A DNA stretch of 64,000 nt from Onchidella celtica (taxonomy: Eukaryota; Mollusca; Gastropoda; Systellommatophora; Onchidiidae). The position numbers were made by a program, and so were the translations under genes. Each line of letters begins with the position of its first letter. Position 1 is the stretch's first letter. This document shows, piece by piece, positions 1 through 11,600 of the stretch. Under the pieces are notes generated by a model that worked only from the letters and a program-made list of their open reading frames with translations, searched no databases and was not told the DNA's origin. The stretch covers positions 12,870,298 to 12,934,297 of the forward strand of contig OZ007576.1 in NCBI GenBank assembly GCA_963931925.1. The letters are read 5' to 3'.

Positions 1-36
<36 letters not shown>

Positions 37-60
37 CGAGAGAAAGAGAGAGAGGGGGGG
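1..60. repeat. (GA)n microsatellite with G-run
   Basis: A simple AG/GA dinucleotide array opens the window and ends in a run of about ten G. It is cut by the window edge, so its full length is unknown. It lies in the intron upstream of the exon at 532. Confidence 0.95.
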
Positions 61-531
61 GGGTGGCAGGCAAAATATGAAAAACAAAGAAAAGCTGCTA
101 AAAATGATATGGCGAGAATTGAGAAATTTACTGAATCAGGTTAGGCTTAATCGTCAGGCCTAGCTAGCCTATTGACGGACGTGGCAGACTGTTTTTTCCT
201 CTTTGTTTTTCATATAGAAATAAACTAGTATGAAACTTAGGGTATAATTACTCCTTCAATATCTCTAGAATTAACAGTCATTATGAGTTCGATAAGGCTT
301 TTAAGTTTTATTTCATTTTCAATATTCAGTGTCACAGCCACAGAATGCCATGATGCAAATCGATTGGAAACCATGACTTTTTTTTTTTTACGTGTACATG
401 TAATTCAAGGGCGGAAATTAAGAGTTAAGTTGGTTGGTTAGGTGTTTATTGTCTCAGCGATAAAACAGGTATTCCCCCAGGCTCCCACCGTGAATCCTGC
501 CTGTCAACACGGCAACAATTCTGTATTGCAG

Positions 532-638
532 GTATTCCCTTCTGAAAGACATTGATCGACTGTCTCGGAAATTACGTGGTATCAACTATTCAAAGTCGAG
601 TTCCGGTCTGTTCGCACTGAAACAGTCAGCTGTAACAG
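532..638 (+). CDS. Penultimate exon of the coiled-coil gene
   Basis: 107 nt, entering with one base of a split codon and leaving with one base (phase 1). It encodes a basic, serine-rich stretch beginning YSLLKDIDRLSRKLRG. Acceptor TATTGCAG and donor GTGAGT are both strong. Confidence 0.66.
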
Positions 639-2395
639 GTGAGTTTATGTTAAATTCACAAGTGCCCCTGCAACGACTTCACTCAGTGGGGTAGCTTGGG
701 CAGGGCCACAGACTAGGCGCGGTTGCCACGGACGCAAAATTCTTAGGGGCGGAAAATTTCAACAACAGCAACAAAAATACATGACTAAAACATAAATTTT
801 GTTAAAAATAGCACTTTCTTCCCCTTGCACTGAAAATCCCACAATGTCCAACGATTCTACACAGTTTTTTCAACGAAACGGGTCAGATCAACGTTGCCAT
901 GTGCTAACGGCTAGTATGCGCAATACTTACCTTGCCCCGGGCGCTGGCAACCCACGCTACACCACTGACTTCACTCGTCCCTACAGTCCCCGCAAAAGTC
1001 TGGGGTGTATGAATAGATCCACTGCCCTCATCTGCAGGTGGTGTGTAAGGCCACGAATGGTGAGCTGTCACTCTAAGGGTAGCCCCACAAAGGCCACCGA
1101 ATTCGGTCACCGAACCACTAGGCGCTTTAGGTGAGAAGAATTGCACTATATAAACGGACCGAATCTAGGTGGGCTCTATGTGCAGTTGTTGAAATTAATA
1201 GTGCAATTCTTCTCACCTAAAGCGCCTAGTGGCTCGGTGACCGAATTCGGTGGCCTTTGTGTGGCTACCCTTAGACTACCTCTTCTCGGGGGTGCCTGGG
1301 AGACACTCCTTGTCCTATCTTACCTTGTCTTCTGCACCACTAACTCATCTTCCGTAAGTTTTTTTGACGGCCTTGTGGTTAGCAAAGGGGTAGAATCACC
1401 TTAGCATTCCCCGTGTTTAGGTGTTTATTATGGGAGGTTCGATGCCATTGGCATGTACACCACATTTTTTTTTTGTTTTAATTTTTCCTGTTGTGGTAGA
1501 GATTGGTTTTTTTGTTCTTGTTGTTGTTTTAGAGTTTTGCCCGGGCAGCGGCCTTGTTCGGCCCGCTCTTCTCGATTTCCAACTGCCAAAGTATCTTGAA
1601 AGTGAGCAACGTGCACATTGGCCCTCCAAGTTTCTCTTCCTTATCCGACAGGACTAGGTGCTCGATCCTACCTACCATAGGATTAGGGACACTAATTCTT
1701 TTTCCCCGAAAAAAATTCCAACGTGCCTGCACAGACCGGGGATCAAACCCGGTACCTTCGGCATGAGAGGCGAGCACCGTGTCTCCAGACCATCTCGTCC
1801 CCCCCCCCCCCCCAGCCCAGTGTGGAAGACTTGTTAAGCGTAAGGTGCAAACTATTATGAGGGAGAATGGGATTCTCGTGGTAGGGCTGGATCAGTCTTC
1901 GACCTGCCCCTCCACCAACACACACCTTGACCAGGCTTTCGCGAAGACAAGGGGGTGGGCATGGTCTATGCCACTCAGTCGGTTAGGCCGCGAAACCTTT
2001 GCTGTTCGAGAGCATTGTCAATCCTAGAAAGATTAACACACTGTGAAGAGTAATGTCTTTGTCGTAGCTCTGGATATCCCCACAAAAATGTGTCCCCTTG
2101 TTGGACCCCGTGGCGGTTGGTGAAGGGGTGGTAAACCAGAGAACTCAACAGTTATGAACACTATGTAGGCTTATTTTGCTAATTCATACTTCATATTTCC
2201 TGCATTTCAGGTAAACCATCGCCAGATATGATTGACTTTCGCTTCCTTAGCAATCATATATCGCTTCTTGAAACCGACGCCGATCATTTGTATAAGAAAC
2301 TGGAATGGAAAGATTCGGATATCAAGTCGCTGAAAGCGGAGATCGCCGGACTGCGAAAACGCTACAGCTGGTATGTGGCCAACCACATTATGTGA
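532..2395 (+). CDS. C-terminal two exons of an unrecognised coiled-coil protein
   Basis: Two exons (532-638 and 2211-2395) join in one frame and end at TGA 2393-2395. The first starts after a TATTGCAG acceptor and ends at an ACAG/GTGAGTTT donor. The second starts after TGCATTTCAG. The phases agree (one base carried into exon A, 35 codons, one base out; two bases into exon B, 60 codons, stop). The visible 97-residue tail is rich in K, R, L, D and E, with leucine spacing typical of a short coiled coil (for example LYKKLEWKDSDIKSLKAEI). I see no membrane segment and no catalytic motif. The gene continues left of the window, so function and full length cannot be given. No family is recognised. 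Confidence 0.68.
1073..1274. repeat. Near-perfect inverted repeat, 77-bp arms
   Basis: The left arm at 1073-1149 is the reverse complement of 1198-1274 with about two mismatches, around a 48-bp loop. Each arm contains the palindrome CACCGAATTCGGTC. It lies in the last intron of the coiled-coil gene. No flanking target duplication was seen, so it may be a local palindromic duplication or a foldback element. Confidence 0.85.
1430..1800 (-). mobile_element. tRNA-derived SINE
   Basis: Read on the minus strand, the right end (1800 down to about 1730) looks like a tRNA: an A-box-like TGGTCTGGAGA at 1782-1792 and a B box GGTTTGATCCC at 1738-1748. It is followed by a unique body and a T/G-rich 3' part. 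A second, head-truncated copy of the body lies at 2615-2815, which shows this is a dispersed repeat and not a tRNA gene. Confidence 0.75.
2211..2395 (+). CDS. Terminal exon of the coiled-coil gene
   Basis: 185 nt from a CATTTCAG acceptor to TGA. It encodes about 60 residues: a hydrophilic start, a likely helix around HLYKKLEWKD and the end SWYVANHIM. No convincing polyadenylation signal was seen close by; an AATAAATAAA string lies at about 3437. Confidence 0.7.
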
Positions 2396-2614
2396 GCTGT
2401 TAACACCAACCGTACCCTCTCCTTCCCCTGCTTTTTGTTTTGGCAGTGGCTACGGTTACGGCAGCCGGTGAACACAATTCACCATTTTTCTTTGTTCGGC
2501 TTTACTCCCGTTCGTACAGCAGCGCTTCCTTTCTTTGGTGTTTTTCTACTGGGGTATGAGCGTAATCTGCCGTAAACGTCGCCACTGCCGCTTTGGTTTT
2601 AGCTCTTTATTTTA

Positions 2615-2815
2615 GAATGTTGACTGTCCTTGGCATTTACACCTCACTTTTCTTGTTTTGATTTTTCTTCTTCTTGTTTCTGTGTGTTTTTGTGGTAAGG
2701 ATTAGTTTCTTAGAACTTTGCCCCGGCAGCGGCTTTGTTCGGTCTGCTCTTCTCGACTTTCAACTGCCAAGGGATCTTAAATGTACGCAACGTGCACAAA
2801 GGCCCTCCAAGGCCA
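2615..2815 (-). mobile_element. Truncated copy of the same SINE
   Basis: Shares with 1430-1625 the stretch around CTTGTTCGGCCCGCTCTTCT and the end CGTGCACA..GGCCCTCCAAG, with about 15% differences by eye. The tRNA-like head is missing. Confidence 0.7.
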
Positions 2816-2849
2816 TTTCTTTCACCTATTGTAATGTATCAGACCCATT

Positions 2850-4095
2850 ATTTTGCTGCGTCACACCATAACCAGCGCTTTTTGCCGAAGTCCATTTAGT
2901 GTTCCAGCGTAATTACGAGGAATTGAGGCCTTTGTTTATGGAGGATCTCTGCAGGTTGCATTTGCACCTCCTGTTTCTAGTTCTTATTCTTGTTGGGTTG
3001 TTGACCCCTCGTCCTTTGGCTTTCTCAGCCCTCAAAAGGGCTCCATTATGGGCATCTTCTTCCTTCTTTGACTTCTCTCCTTTCTGTCCGGGCTGCTTTC
3101 ATTTTGGTGTCTTACTGGTTGGCGCCAAAAAAAAAAAAAAACAGAGAGAGGCCAGTGTAATTGCCTTTAAACGAACTGTTCTTGTACTACAGTTGCTTTG
3201 ACATGACCATCCATTCCTTTCTGTTCATGAACCAAACTATCATTCACCTGTAAACATGTCAGAACATTTTTTATCCCTCAGTCCTCGAGAACCAGCCCAA
3301 AGCCGCGACACAGACCAAACCTCAGATGAGCAAACCCAGGACAGGACATGAATGAAATGTGTGTGTGTAAGGGTTAGCACATTCATAAGGAGATATTCCA
3401 GTTTAAATCGTGCCATTTATTTTGGAACTAACTATAATAAATAAACAAGACTTTTGTTTTATAAAAATTTCGAGAAAATCCCTTTGCCACCAATAGGCCC
3501 GAAAACTACTGAGCTGATATTACTGAAATCTGTCATGAAGAAATCAAATAGTTTCGGATAGTATAGGTTAACGGTGAGCACACAATAAGGTGCCAACGAG
3601 AAATAATTAAAAAAATAGGCAAACAATTGAAGTCCATTAAACCCCCGTTCACATGAATGGGTTTTGTCACAAATAAACGAATAAGTAAAACAAAATACTA
3701 GAAGCACAGAAAGCAGCCGGTGAAGTCCACACATGCAGGGTTGTAATTATACGAGCAGTAATTGAAAAGCGTTTTTCCCAAACTGGGCAAGTCAAATTTT
3801 GCATGTGTTATGGCCCCTTTCATATATTTATAATCATTCAAAATTCGTGTGAGACGCCGCGTAAGTGTAAGTGTTCAGTTGAAACTTGTTATGTCCCGTC
3901 TTTATGCGAGAACTGTCAAAACCGCCAGATGTATTGGACTCTTCAACAGTCTCTCTTAATGTTCATGTTATACATTGCAGCTTTAAAACATGTCTTTCGT
4001 ATTCTTTGGGGCAGTAGTCCAATTCGATTAGCCAGATTTAGTTAGATCATATACGATCTAGTATAACAGAGTGGAAACTGTGTACAGGTGCCCCT
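2850..4095. other. No gene seen
   Basis: Past the terminal exon at 2395 and the SINE copy there is AT-rich sequence with short A and T runs. It may hold the 3' UTR of the plus-strand gene and the 3' end of the minus-strand gene. No splice-supported exon or recognisable repeat was found. Confidence 0.5.
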
Positions 4096-4099
4096 ACGG

Positions 4100-4553
4100 C
4101 AGGGATGGCCAAACTCGCTAAATGTGACAGCCATATACGATAAACTTCAGATGTTCGACAGCCACACCGTATGAGCAAAATTTACAAATACGTTATTGTC
4201 GTTAAGTTAAATACACATTTTGTTACACAAATACTATATAAATATTAAGAAATACATGTATGCAACAATATTTATTCATGTGTGCAATTTTTTAAACTGT
4301 CAATTTGTATAAGTTTCAGTAATTTCCAGGTACACATAATTATATTTACAAATGTTTTCAAAATCTTGACTGACTATTGTTTTAACTATACTGAACGTTT
4401 TAATTACAGTAATAAACTACAGGAACATCAAAGAAAAACGTGCCAATTTGCATTTCAGTAAATAAATTAGACTGCCAAAAATAAAGTCACGAGTCGCATA
4501 TTGAAGGTCAAAGAGCCGCAGGTGGCTCACAAGCCGTGGTTTGGCCACCCCAG
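4100..4553. mobile_element. hAT-type MITE, CAGGGATGGCC family
   Basis: Begins CAGGGATGGCCAAAC and ends GGTTTGGCCACCCCAG, imperfect terminal inverted repeats with the CAGGG-type hAT end. The flanks CCCTACGG (4092-4099) and CCCTATAG (4554-4561) are an 8-bp target duplication with two differences. The interior is AT-rich and non-coding. A truncated relative lies at 7970. Confidence 0.8.
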
Positions 4554-4679
4554 CCCTATAGGATTAAAAGACAGGCAAGAGGATATGGATGCCCACAACG
4601 ATGTCAGAATTCACAAGGGTAATTGACGGACACTTTTCGGACTTTCTTCGCATTAGTTATAACATTTCTGTGGGGTTAA

Positions 4680-4878
4680 CCCTCTTGCTACCATATGTTG
4701 TGGAAGACTGCTGCATGGCCGATATAATATCAACCCTATCATTTCATGCTGAAACTGCCCGAAGGCTAATATACCGGCCAATGTTGTTCCGGCATGTTTT
4801 GCACTCCTAATTTTATAGTACTTCCTACTTTTTCTACCCAATAATCCAGAAAGGCATTTGTGCTTGGTAGCAAAAGGG
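4680..4878. mobile_element. piggyBac-type MITE (TTAA family)
   Basis: 199 bp between TTAA at 4676-4679 and TTAA at 4879-4882. The ends are CCCTCTTGCTACCA and TGGTAGCAAAAGGG. The body shares GAAGACTG and the AAACTGCCC region with the element at 37138. Too short to encode a transposase. Confidence 0.82.
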
Positions 4879-4889
4879 TTAAAACTATA

Positions 4890-6490
4890 AACCTGGTGAT
4901 TATCATTCCGGACAGAAAAATGGATTAACAACAGGCGTTGTAGTAGCCCAACCCGAGTGATTAAAAAGTTCTAATTTCGTGGTGAGAATCACCAAAGAAA
5001 TATGGAGAGAAAAGGGAAAAGAGTTTCATCAGTGCATTATTGTTGCACGTTAAAATACGGAATAGTTCAGTTATAAAAATAAAATGCATTTTTTGATACG
5101 AACCATTTTGTGTACATATGCCCTTCTGCGTCGTTTATTAAACTGTACATACATGTACTTTCCCAACCCCAGAGAATGTAAATAAAATGAAAATATAAAG
5201 AATATCACGTGTTAGCGTTATAGTTCTGTTTTGCTTCAAGATCGTAGCACACTTTTCCTCAGCTTTCACACCTCGACTAGTCTTATTTTGTTTTTCAACT
5301 CAGAACCCATAATACTATTCTACATTTCACCGCAAGAAATAATATGCTTCATTTAATTTTGAAATCTGAGAATGTGAGCTTGGCTCAGATCGGTTGTGCT
5401 CGAATTTTTGGGTAATGGCTGGTGTGAGGTCTTGTGGATGGTTGAAATTTGTAGAATTCTAGCATGTGGTAAAACAGGAGGAAGAACAAAAGGCAACAAG
5501 AACAACCGAAGTAATACAAATTTTTAATAATAAATTACAGTAGAAGTTCAAGTTGACTCTGACTATGAAAAAAACAAAACAAAAAAACATTGAATAAATA
5601 TGCTGGAATGAGTGAGTGAAACAGGAATGAGTAATTAATGAAAAATAGAGATGGGGCTCAATCGTACACACACATACATACACATGCACACACATGGCTA
5701 CCACTTTTATCCCTAACATGAACTTTAAAAAAAAATATATATTCGTAAAACAAAAATTTTCAACCAGACGCCGGTGAGCTTTGCCTTCAATAAAGTCTTC
5801 ACGAATCCATCCCCTCACATTTTCTTTCTAACAAAACTAAAGCTGTCTTGAATATCCTCAGAAATACCAGTTGGTCTACAATTCATGACCAAGTTTTCCC
5901 TCCTTATTTTCATGACAGTCCAAGACGTAATATTCCATGCAAAAGAATTCACACTCACGCACTGTACCGTCTACACACATACATAATACAGGCTATTATT
6001 CCAGGTGTTGAATTACATTGTCATGTAACACGGTTCATGCTTTTTTTCCTTAATTAATATAGGGCCACTTCAATTTCTTTTGTTATCTGAAAACCATGCA
6101 CCAAACAAATGTCAAAGAAAACGGTAGAAAGAAAAAAATCAAATACATGTGACCCCAGCCCCACCCCCTCCCACTCCCGTTCTGCTTTTCTTACACTGAA
6201 ATACAACTGATGATGAGGGAAGGAATGTTCAGATCGATCAGGTAACAATGATACGTCATTGCATGAATAAGGAAGCGTCATGACAAAATTTGTGTATAAT
6301 ATTCAAGAAATTAAGGGATATCAGGCTCACTGGGCAAATGTCACAGTCTAAAACATTGAGAAGACGTGTGGGACAAAGAATTGAAAGGACATAGGACTGG
6401 GAGGAAGACTAACAGCACATCTAACTCGCGGTGAGCACAGGGTTTAACCTGGCACTTTTTAAAGACAATCCAAACTGAGAATAAACTACT
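4890..6490. other. No gene seen
   Basis: AT-rich sequence with a short CA-rich patch at about 5665-5695 and A runs. Open frames here lack splice support and recognisable motifs. Confidence 0.5.
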
Positions 6491-6496
6491 GCAGAG

Positions 6497-6722
6497 TATT
6501 ATAAAACCACAGAAAAACTGTGGGGTCGCAGCAAGGCTATAAGCAAAGTCAAAATGTAGCAAAAAGAAAAAGTTGTATGTAGCAAAGCCTCTCGTAAGAA
6601 ATATCGGCCATTTTTTGTCTTCTCTTTCAGTTTACGTTTCATTGTATCGTTTGGGTATTATTTCTTACGCGAGGCTTTGCTACATACCATTTTTTCTTTT
6701 TGCCATATTTTGACTTTACTGC
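6497..6722. mobile_element. Foldback MITE (AAAGTTGTATGTAGCAAAG family)
   Basis: The left arm has CCACAGAAAAACTGTGGGG and then AAAAAGAAAAAGTTGTATG. The right arm carries the reverse complement (CTTTGCTACATACCA, TTTTTCTTTTTGCC). Related arms occur at 15118, 23967, 24655, 41113 and 58410, so this is a dispersed family with long inverted ends. No coding capacity. Confidence 0.78.
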
Positions 6723-6989
6723 GGGGATAGGGGAGTAGGACCTATACAAAATACTGCTTTGAATCAAATTCGAGATGTTGTTTGAAGGGAGATTATATTT
6801 TCGACTTGAAGAGCAAAAGTGCCGTCTAAAAAAACTACTGTAGCACGACTGGACAGCATAAGTGTTACAGCAGAGACATAGAAAATCCGAGACCGACCAT
6901 TCTTTCTTTCACTATTATATATGTCCAAAACTTGCTCCCATATAAACACGGTGGGTACTACTCACAGAGCTCTGTGGTACTGTTCGTCT

Positions 6990-7100
6990 TGATTCAGTTA
7001 TGAAGGGGTGTGATGCGAATTGTTGCATTGTTGACATGGATGGTAGGCGCTGGAAAATGACGAATTGATCTGTCTCGGTGTCCTGTGTCTTTGGTTACGG
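6990..7100. repeat. Dispersed repeat, GCGAATTGTTGCATTGTTGA family
   Basis: Shares GTGCGAATTGTTGCATTGTT and the CCTGTGTCTC region with 9748-9860 (same orientation) and, inverted, with about 27470-27600. The class is unknown and the ends were not defined. A G-run follows at about 7128. Confidence 0.6.
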
Positions 7101-7437
7101 CCTTACTCCCCCTTATTCATGATTGGGAAGGGGGGGGGGGGGGGGAAACAATCACTCCTAATTTTCAATTTTTGTCCTGTGCTGTGGGGTATTATTGATA
7201 AAAAAAATAATACTGCGCTTGCTCTAGTGCAGTCTAGGTACTGATCTTGGTTGCCATCCAGTTGCAGCTCACAACAAGCTCAACTTTCTTGTGTTAAGGA
7301 GAGAAATTATGAAGACCACTATGCTCATCGGAAAGGCGAAAGAAATCCCTGTGAGATAGAAATGAACACAAGATTAATGACGAAACTGTCATAAACTGCA
7401 TTTTCAAGGTATTCACTTGTCAGCTACTGTCCACACA

Positions 7438-7756
7438 CAGGGCTGGATTAAGACCTATAGAAGCCCTAAGCACTTGAACGATTTTGGTGCTCCCATATGC
7501 TGTATAATATAATATGCAATTCAAAATATAAACGAAAATAAACCATTGAAAATTTTTTAAAAGCGAGTCTTATACCCCAGCAAATATTTTAATTTAAAAA
7601 AAATTTATTATGGGGGTCGCTTATGTGGACTCTGGTTCAGCTGCACCATTTGCAGTTTTGCACCAAACGGTCAATGGTAAATCCGGCAATGAAAATTTTC
7701 TGTGGTGCGTCTCTTCCCTTGATGCCCTAAGCACGTGCTTATTTTGATTAATGCTG
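7438..7756. mobile_element. hAT-type MITE, CAGGGCTGG family
   Basis: Starts CAGGGCTGGATTAAGACC and ends TTGATTAATGCTG (the last few bases of the inverted end are lost). It is flanked by perfect 8-bp duplications TCCACACA at 7430-7437 and 7757-7764. The subterminal CCCTAAGCAC motif is shared with 11303 and 19785. Confidence 0.85.
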
Positions 7757-7969
7757 TCCACACAAATTCGGCTATTCGATTTCTGACTTGGTCACATTCC
7801 AGAAACTCGAAGTGCCTTGCAAGATGTGGAAGATGATACAATTAAAATTCCTGCTGTACGTTTACTGCACTGACAGACAGAATGTAGGTACAATCTACTA
7901 ACCAAAAAAAAAAACAAAAAACGAACAAACAAAAGACTTCGCCACAATCTACAAAAGCAGGGCCTGTAA

Positions 7970-8350
7970 CAGGGGTGGCCAAACTTGTAAGAGCCACATA
8001 CGATAAACTTCAGATGTTCGAGAGCCACAAGATGTAAAGAAAATTTACACACACATTATTGTTACATACGCATTTTGTTGCACAAGTATTCTTTAAATAT
8101 CAAGAAATACGTGTATGCTAAAATATTTACCCATGTAGCAGTTATTTTTTAAGTGTTAATTTGAATTAGTGTCAGTAATTTCGAAGTGCACATACATACC
8201 ACATGTTGTCTGATGACTGTTTTATCTATACTGAACTTATTAATAACGGTAATGAACTACGGGAAGATCTAAGAAAAACCTGCGAATATGCATTTCAGTA
8301 AATAAATTAAACTGTCAAAAATAAAGCCCGCGATCTGCATATTTGAAGAC
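7970..8350. mobile_element. End-truncated hAT MITE, CAGGGGTGGCC family
   Basis: Starts CAGGGGTGGCCAAAC and runs parallel to 4100-4515, including CATACGATAAACTTCAGATG and the AAATAAATTA..ACTGTCAAAAATAAAG block. It breaks off shortly before the right end. The break abuts the last open frame of the six-cysteine gene (stop at 8360-8362). Confidence 0.78.
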
Positions 8351-8359
8351 CAAAGCAAG

Positions 8360-8630
8360 CTATAGCTGAGAAATGACGGGACCGTAACTCAGTATGTTCT
8401 GCATATTTATATCTTTGTAATTTGAGTACACTCCCTTAACAACAAACGCTGAAGTTTTAGAACAGGACTTACTATGGCCTGATGATCCCTTGACAAGATC
8501 TGGACATTTCCGTTGCATCATGAGTTTCTGTTTTTGCCTTTCATCAGTCTGACTGAAGAAATGTTGGCGTAGATTGGGACATTCGGCGTACCCGGCCCTT
8601 TCTAGACAATTCATTCCCGTCATAAAGTCT
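8360..8630 (-). CDS. Exon 9, module 4 second half and possible C-terminus
   Basis: Acceptor TCTAACTTCAG, entering at phase 2. Cysteines at GMNC, AECP and RKCP complete module 4. The frame stays open to TAG at 8360-8362. However, a donor CATA/GTAAGT at 8472 would give a 158-nt exon leaving at phase 1, exactly like exons 3, 5 and 7, so further exons may follow. Confidence 0.72.
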
Positions 8631-11600
8631 CTGAAGTTAGACAAAGCAATGACAAATGAAAGAAAACATCTAAATTCTAAATATGGAGGTCTCTATTTGT
8701 AAATTAAAATAACTTTCTTTTCTCGTGAACCAACCCGCTTTACTTAACAACTTCCACCTACACGAAGAACTGGATTGAAGTTAAGAGAGACGATGTTTTC
8801 AGAGACTGGAAACTGGTCATCAGTGTTTCTAAATTTTGAAATCTCCCATCTGGAACCTCTTGTTACTGGAGAGGGGAGGGTCTAGTCGAGGGGAGATGAC
8901 ATTTTTTAGAAACTGATTTTCAGTGTTTCCAAATGGTGAGATAATGTACCGGTATCCGGAATCTCTGCCTTCGGGGTGCTTAAACTATAGGTGCAAAATT
9001 GGGTAGGAAATGGCTCAACATCTTAATATACAGTCATACCTACAACAAGCCGTGGAATGGATAGACAGAATATACCAAAAATATCGAAAGTAAATAGCAT
9101 GCTGCATTAAAATTGAGTTCAAATGATAAGAATAGTAATCATGTCACTTCTCCCCACGCCTTCAGTTATAATTGTTCCACATAAAATATTCAGGTCATTA
9201 TAAAGTCAGACATATGCGTAATGTTTATTGCAAATAGTAATCCCTTACTTGCACTGTTGCACTGTAGGGCGGTTTCTTTCAAGCTTGGAGGGCCAAGCAA
9301 GAGCAAAAATTCGAATGCAGTGATCGATACGAGCAACCCCGGCACTACCACATTTGTCTGAAAAACATAAATAGCAATTGTCTAAAAATCAAATAGCCAT
9401 TCATAACATGCTTTGATAATGAGCATTAACCTCTGTGATCAATACACACCTACACTACAAAACAATTACGAGCTTCTTTCAATATTTCTCCTTGGAAATG
9501 CTCCTCTAACATTCACCACTTCTTCCATCTGTATATGATTATGTAAGAGTATAGTTATTTGAATTCATAAAGAGTAAACAAAGGTTATAAGCCCAGTGGC
9601 GTGCCATCAGTGCAGTATTCTCTAGATTTGTTTCGGAAAGACACACAGGGAATAAAGTTAGAATTTATGCTCGTACCCGAGACACAGAATACCAAGACGA
9701 ACCACGCCTTCTCCCACTTTATGTACTACCCTTTTTCTTTGAGTTATGAAAGGATGTGGTGCGAATTGTTGCATTGTTGACACCGATGATACGCGTGCAA
9801 GTAGACGGACGGAATATGTCCAATTGATTCGTCTCCCTATCCTGTGTCTCGGCTTCAGTTCTGTCTCTTGTTCGAACTTCACAAATCCGAGAGGTGATTA
9901 GATCAATTTAGCGTTACCTTTCAGTGAATCGATAACTTTATTGAAAAAATTTGCAGTAATCATAAGCATACCGATGATGAAGTCTCTGAAAACTTACCTA
10001 CTTCACCCTCAGCTAATTGACTTTTATTGCAGTTTTTCTCGTACAAACCGAATATATGTTGTGGGTACAATACTTCCAGAAGAGAACCAAACATCGGGCA
10101 TGTAACTGGTGCTTCAGACATCTTTATACAGGTCTTGAATTTTTCATAAGAGCTGCAATTACGAAACATATTCATGTAATTTTAGGTTTAAAATTGTTGA
10201 CATGCAGTGTCTTTTGCTTCTGTCAAGACATTTCAGGGCCTCAGTTCTTGTTTGATCTCCATTTTCTGGAAAAAAACAACAACAACTGGAGATTTGTTAC
10301 CCATGCGAAGAGGTATAACAATTGCGCCTTTGCCACGTGTGTGGTTAAAATGCACTGTGGCACTGATCAAGCTGTTTCACAGTTAAGTTCTGATTTATTC
10401 TAACTCCTTATCATAATACCAAAACCGCAAACTTTTTCCCACTTGTGAAAAAAAAGCGGAGCTGGAAGAAACAAGAACTGAGGTCGCGATTTGTCAGAAA
10501 AAGGGGCGTCGTGTGTTTGTTTGTGGGTCGGGGAGGGGGGGGGGTATCAGACCATAGATCTATACTTTTCGTTCTGGCAAATATCTCATTTTAGCTTTTT
10601 TTAAAGAAAATCAATGACTTGTGAATAGATATACTGATATTTCTTGTATTTTTTGATTTAGGTTTTTTAAAAAAAAACTTTCAATTGCATTCTCCTACAG
10701 AAACATGTATGGTGATCTTCTCCTTGTAACTGTATGTCAATAGCTAATTTAAGAACTACAGCATGTTTTGAGTGCCATGGTTTCTCTTACTATACTGTCC
10801 AATAACCAATCTTGTATCATTAGACTAAGACATTGCAAAGCGATGATTATTATGCGGCTGGCTGAGGCGTATAGGTCCATGTTTTGTTCAGTATCCGTGG
10901 ACCATTTTTGCAACACTAGGCTATACTTGACTTACACTGAAAAGCACGATGTAATTTTTTTTTTCAAGTTTCTCAGCTTCAATAAGGGTCTCGTGACAAA
11001 AACTTTTCATAATATTTATTTCGCTTCCATTTAGAACTTTGTTTTCCTTAATCTGTTGCATAATTATTATTTTTTTTTGAAAGTGTTCGGTCTGAGGTGC
11101 TTTGCACTTTTTTTTTTTTTTTCGTTTTCGCTCTTTGCCAGATTTCATCTTTACACTAAGTCCTAATATACTCCATACTCACACACAAGCTTCAGTCAGG
11201 TCGTCAGGCAAATCCATCACATATTTCTTGCAGGTTTCTAACAATCCTAAAGCTTCGTCAATGTTATCACAGCCTGGAATACAAAATGAAGATACTTGCA
11301 CTCCGGATCGGATATAAGACTTAAAGAATCATAGAGAGCTAAGCACTTAAAAAGATTTTAATGCTCCCCATACACTGTATAAGTAGTTCAAAATATATAC
11401 AAAAACAAACCATGAAATAAATTTTTATATTTCGAAATGAAACAAAACTTACGGCAAGACAGAAAAACCGTGTTTACTTTTTTTTTTTTATACTTCCACT
11501 TTACTTTTATTTGAAAAGTTTTTCTCCTACTTTTTTTTAAATTGCAACGTCTTTGGTCAGGTCCTCCAAACCAATCCTAGGCAATATTTTATACTTAGCA

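Noticed and set aside
1730-1800. tRNA gene on the minus strand
   Set aside because: A and B boxes are present, but the sequence continues into a body that is repeated at 2615; it is a SINE head.
7795-7865. Terminal exon of the six-cysteine gene (TGILIVSSSTSCKALRVSGM)
   Set aside because: An acceptor and phase can be made to fit, but several other acceptors give stops and there is no motif support; kept only as a possibility.
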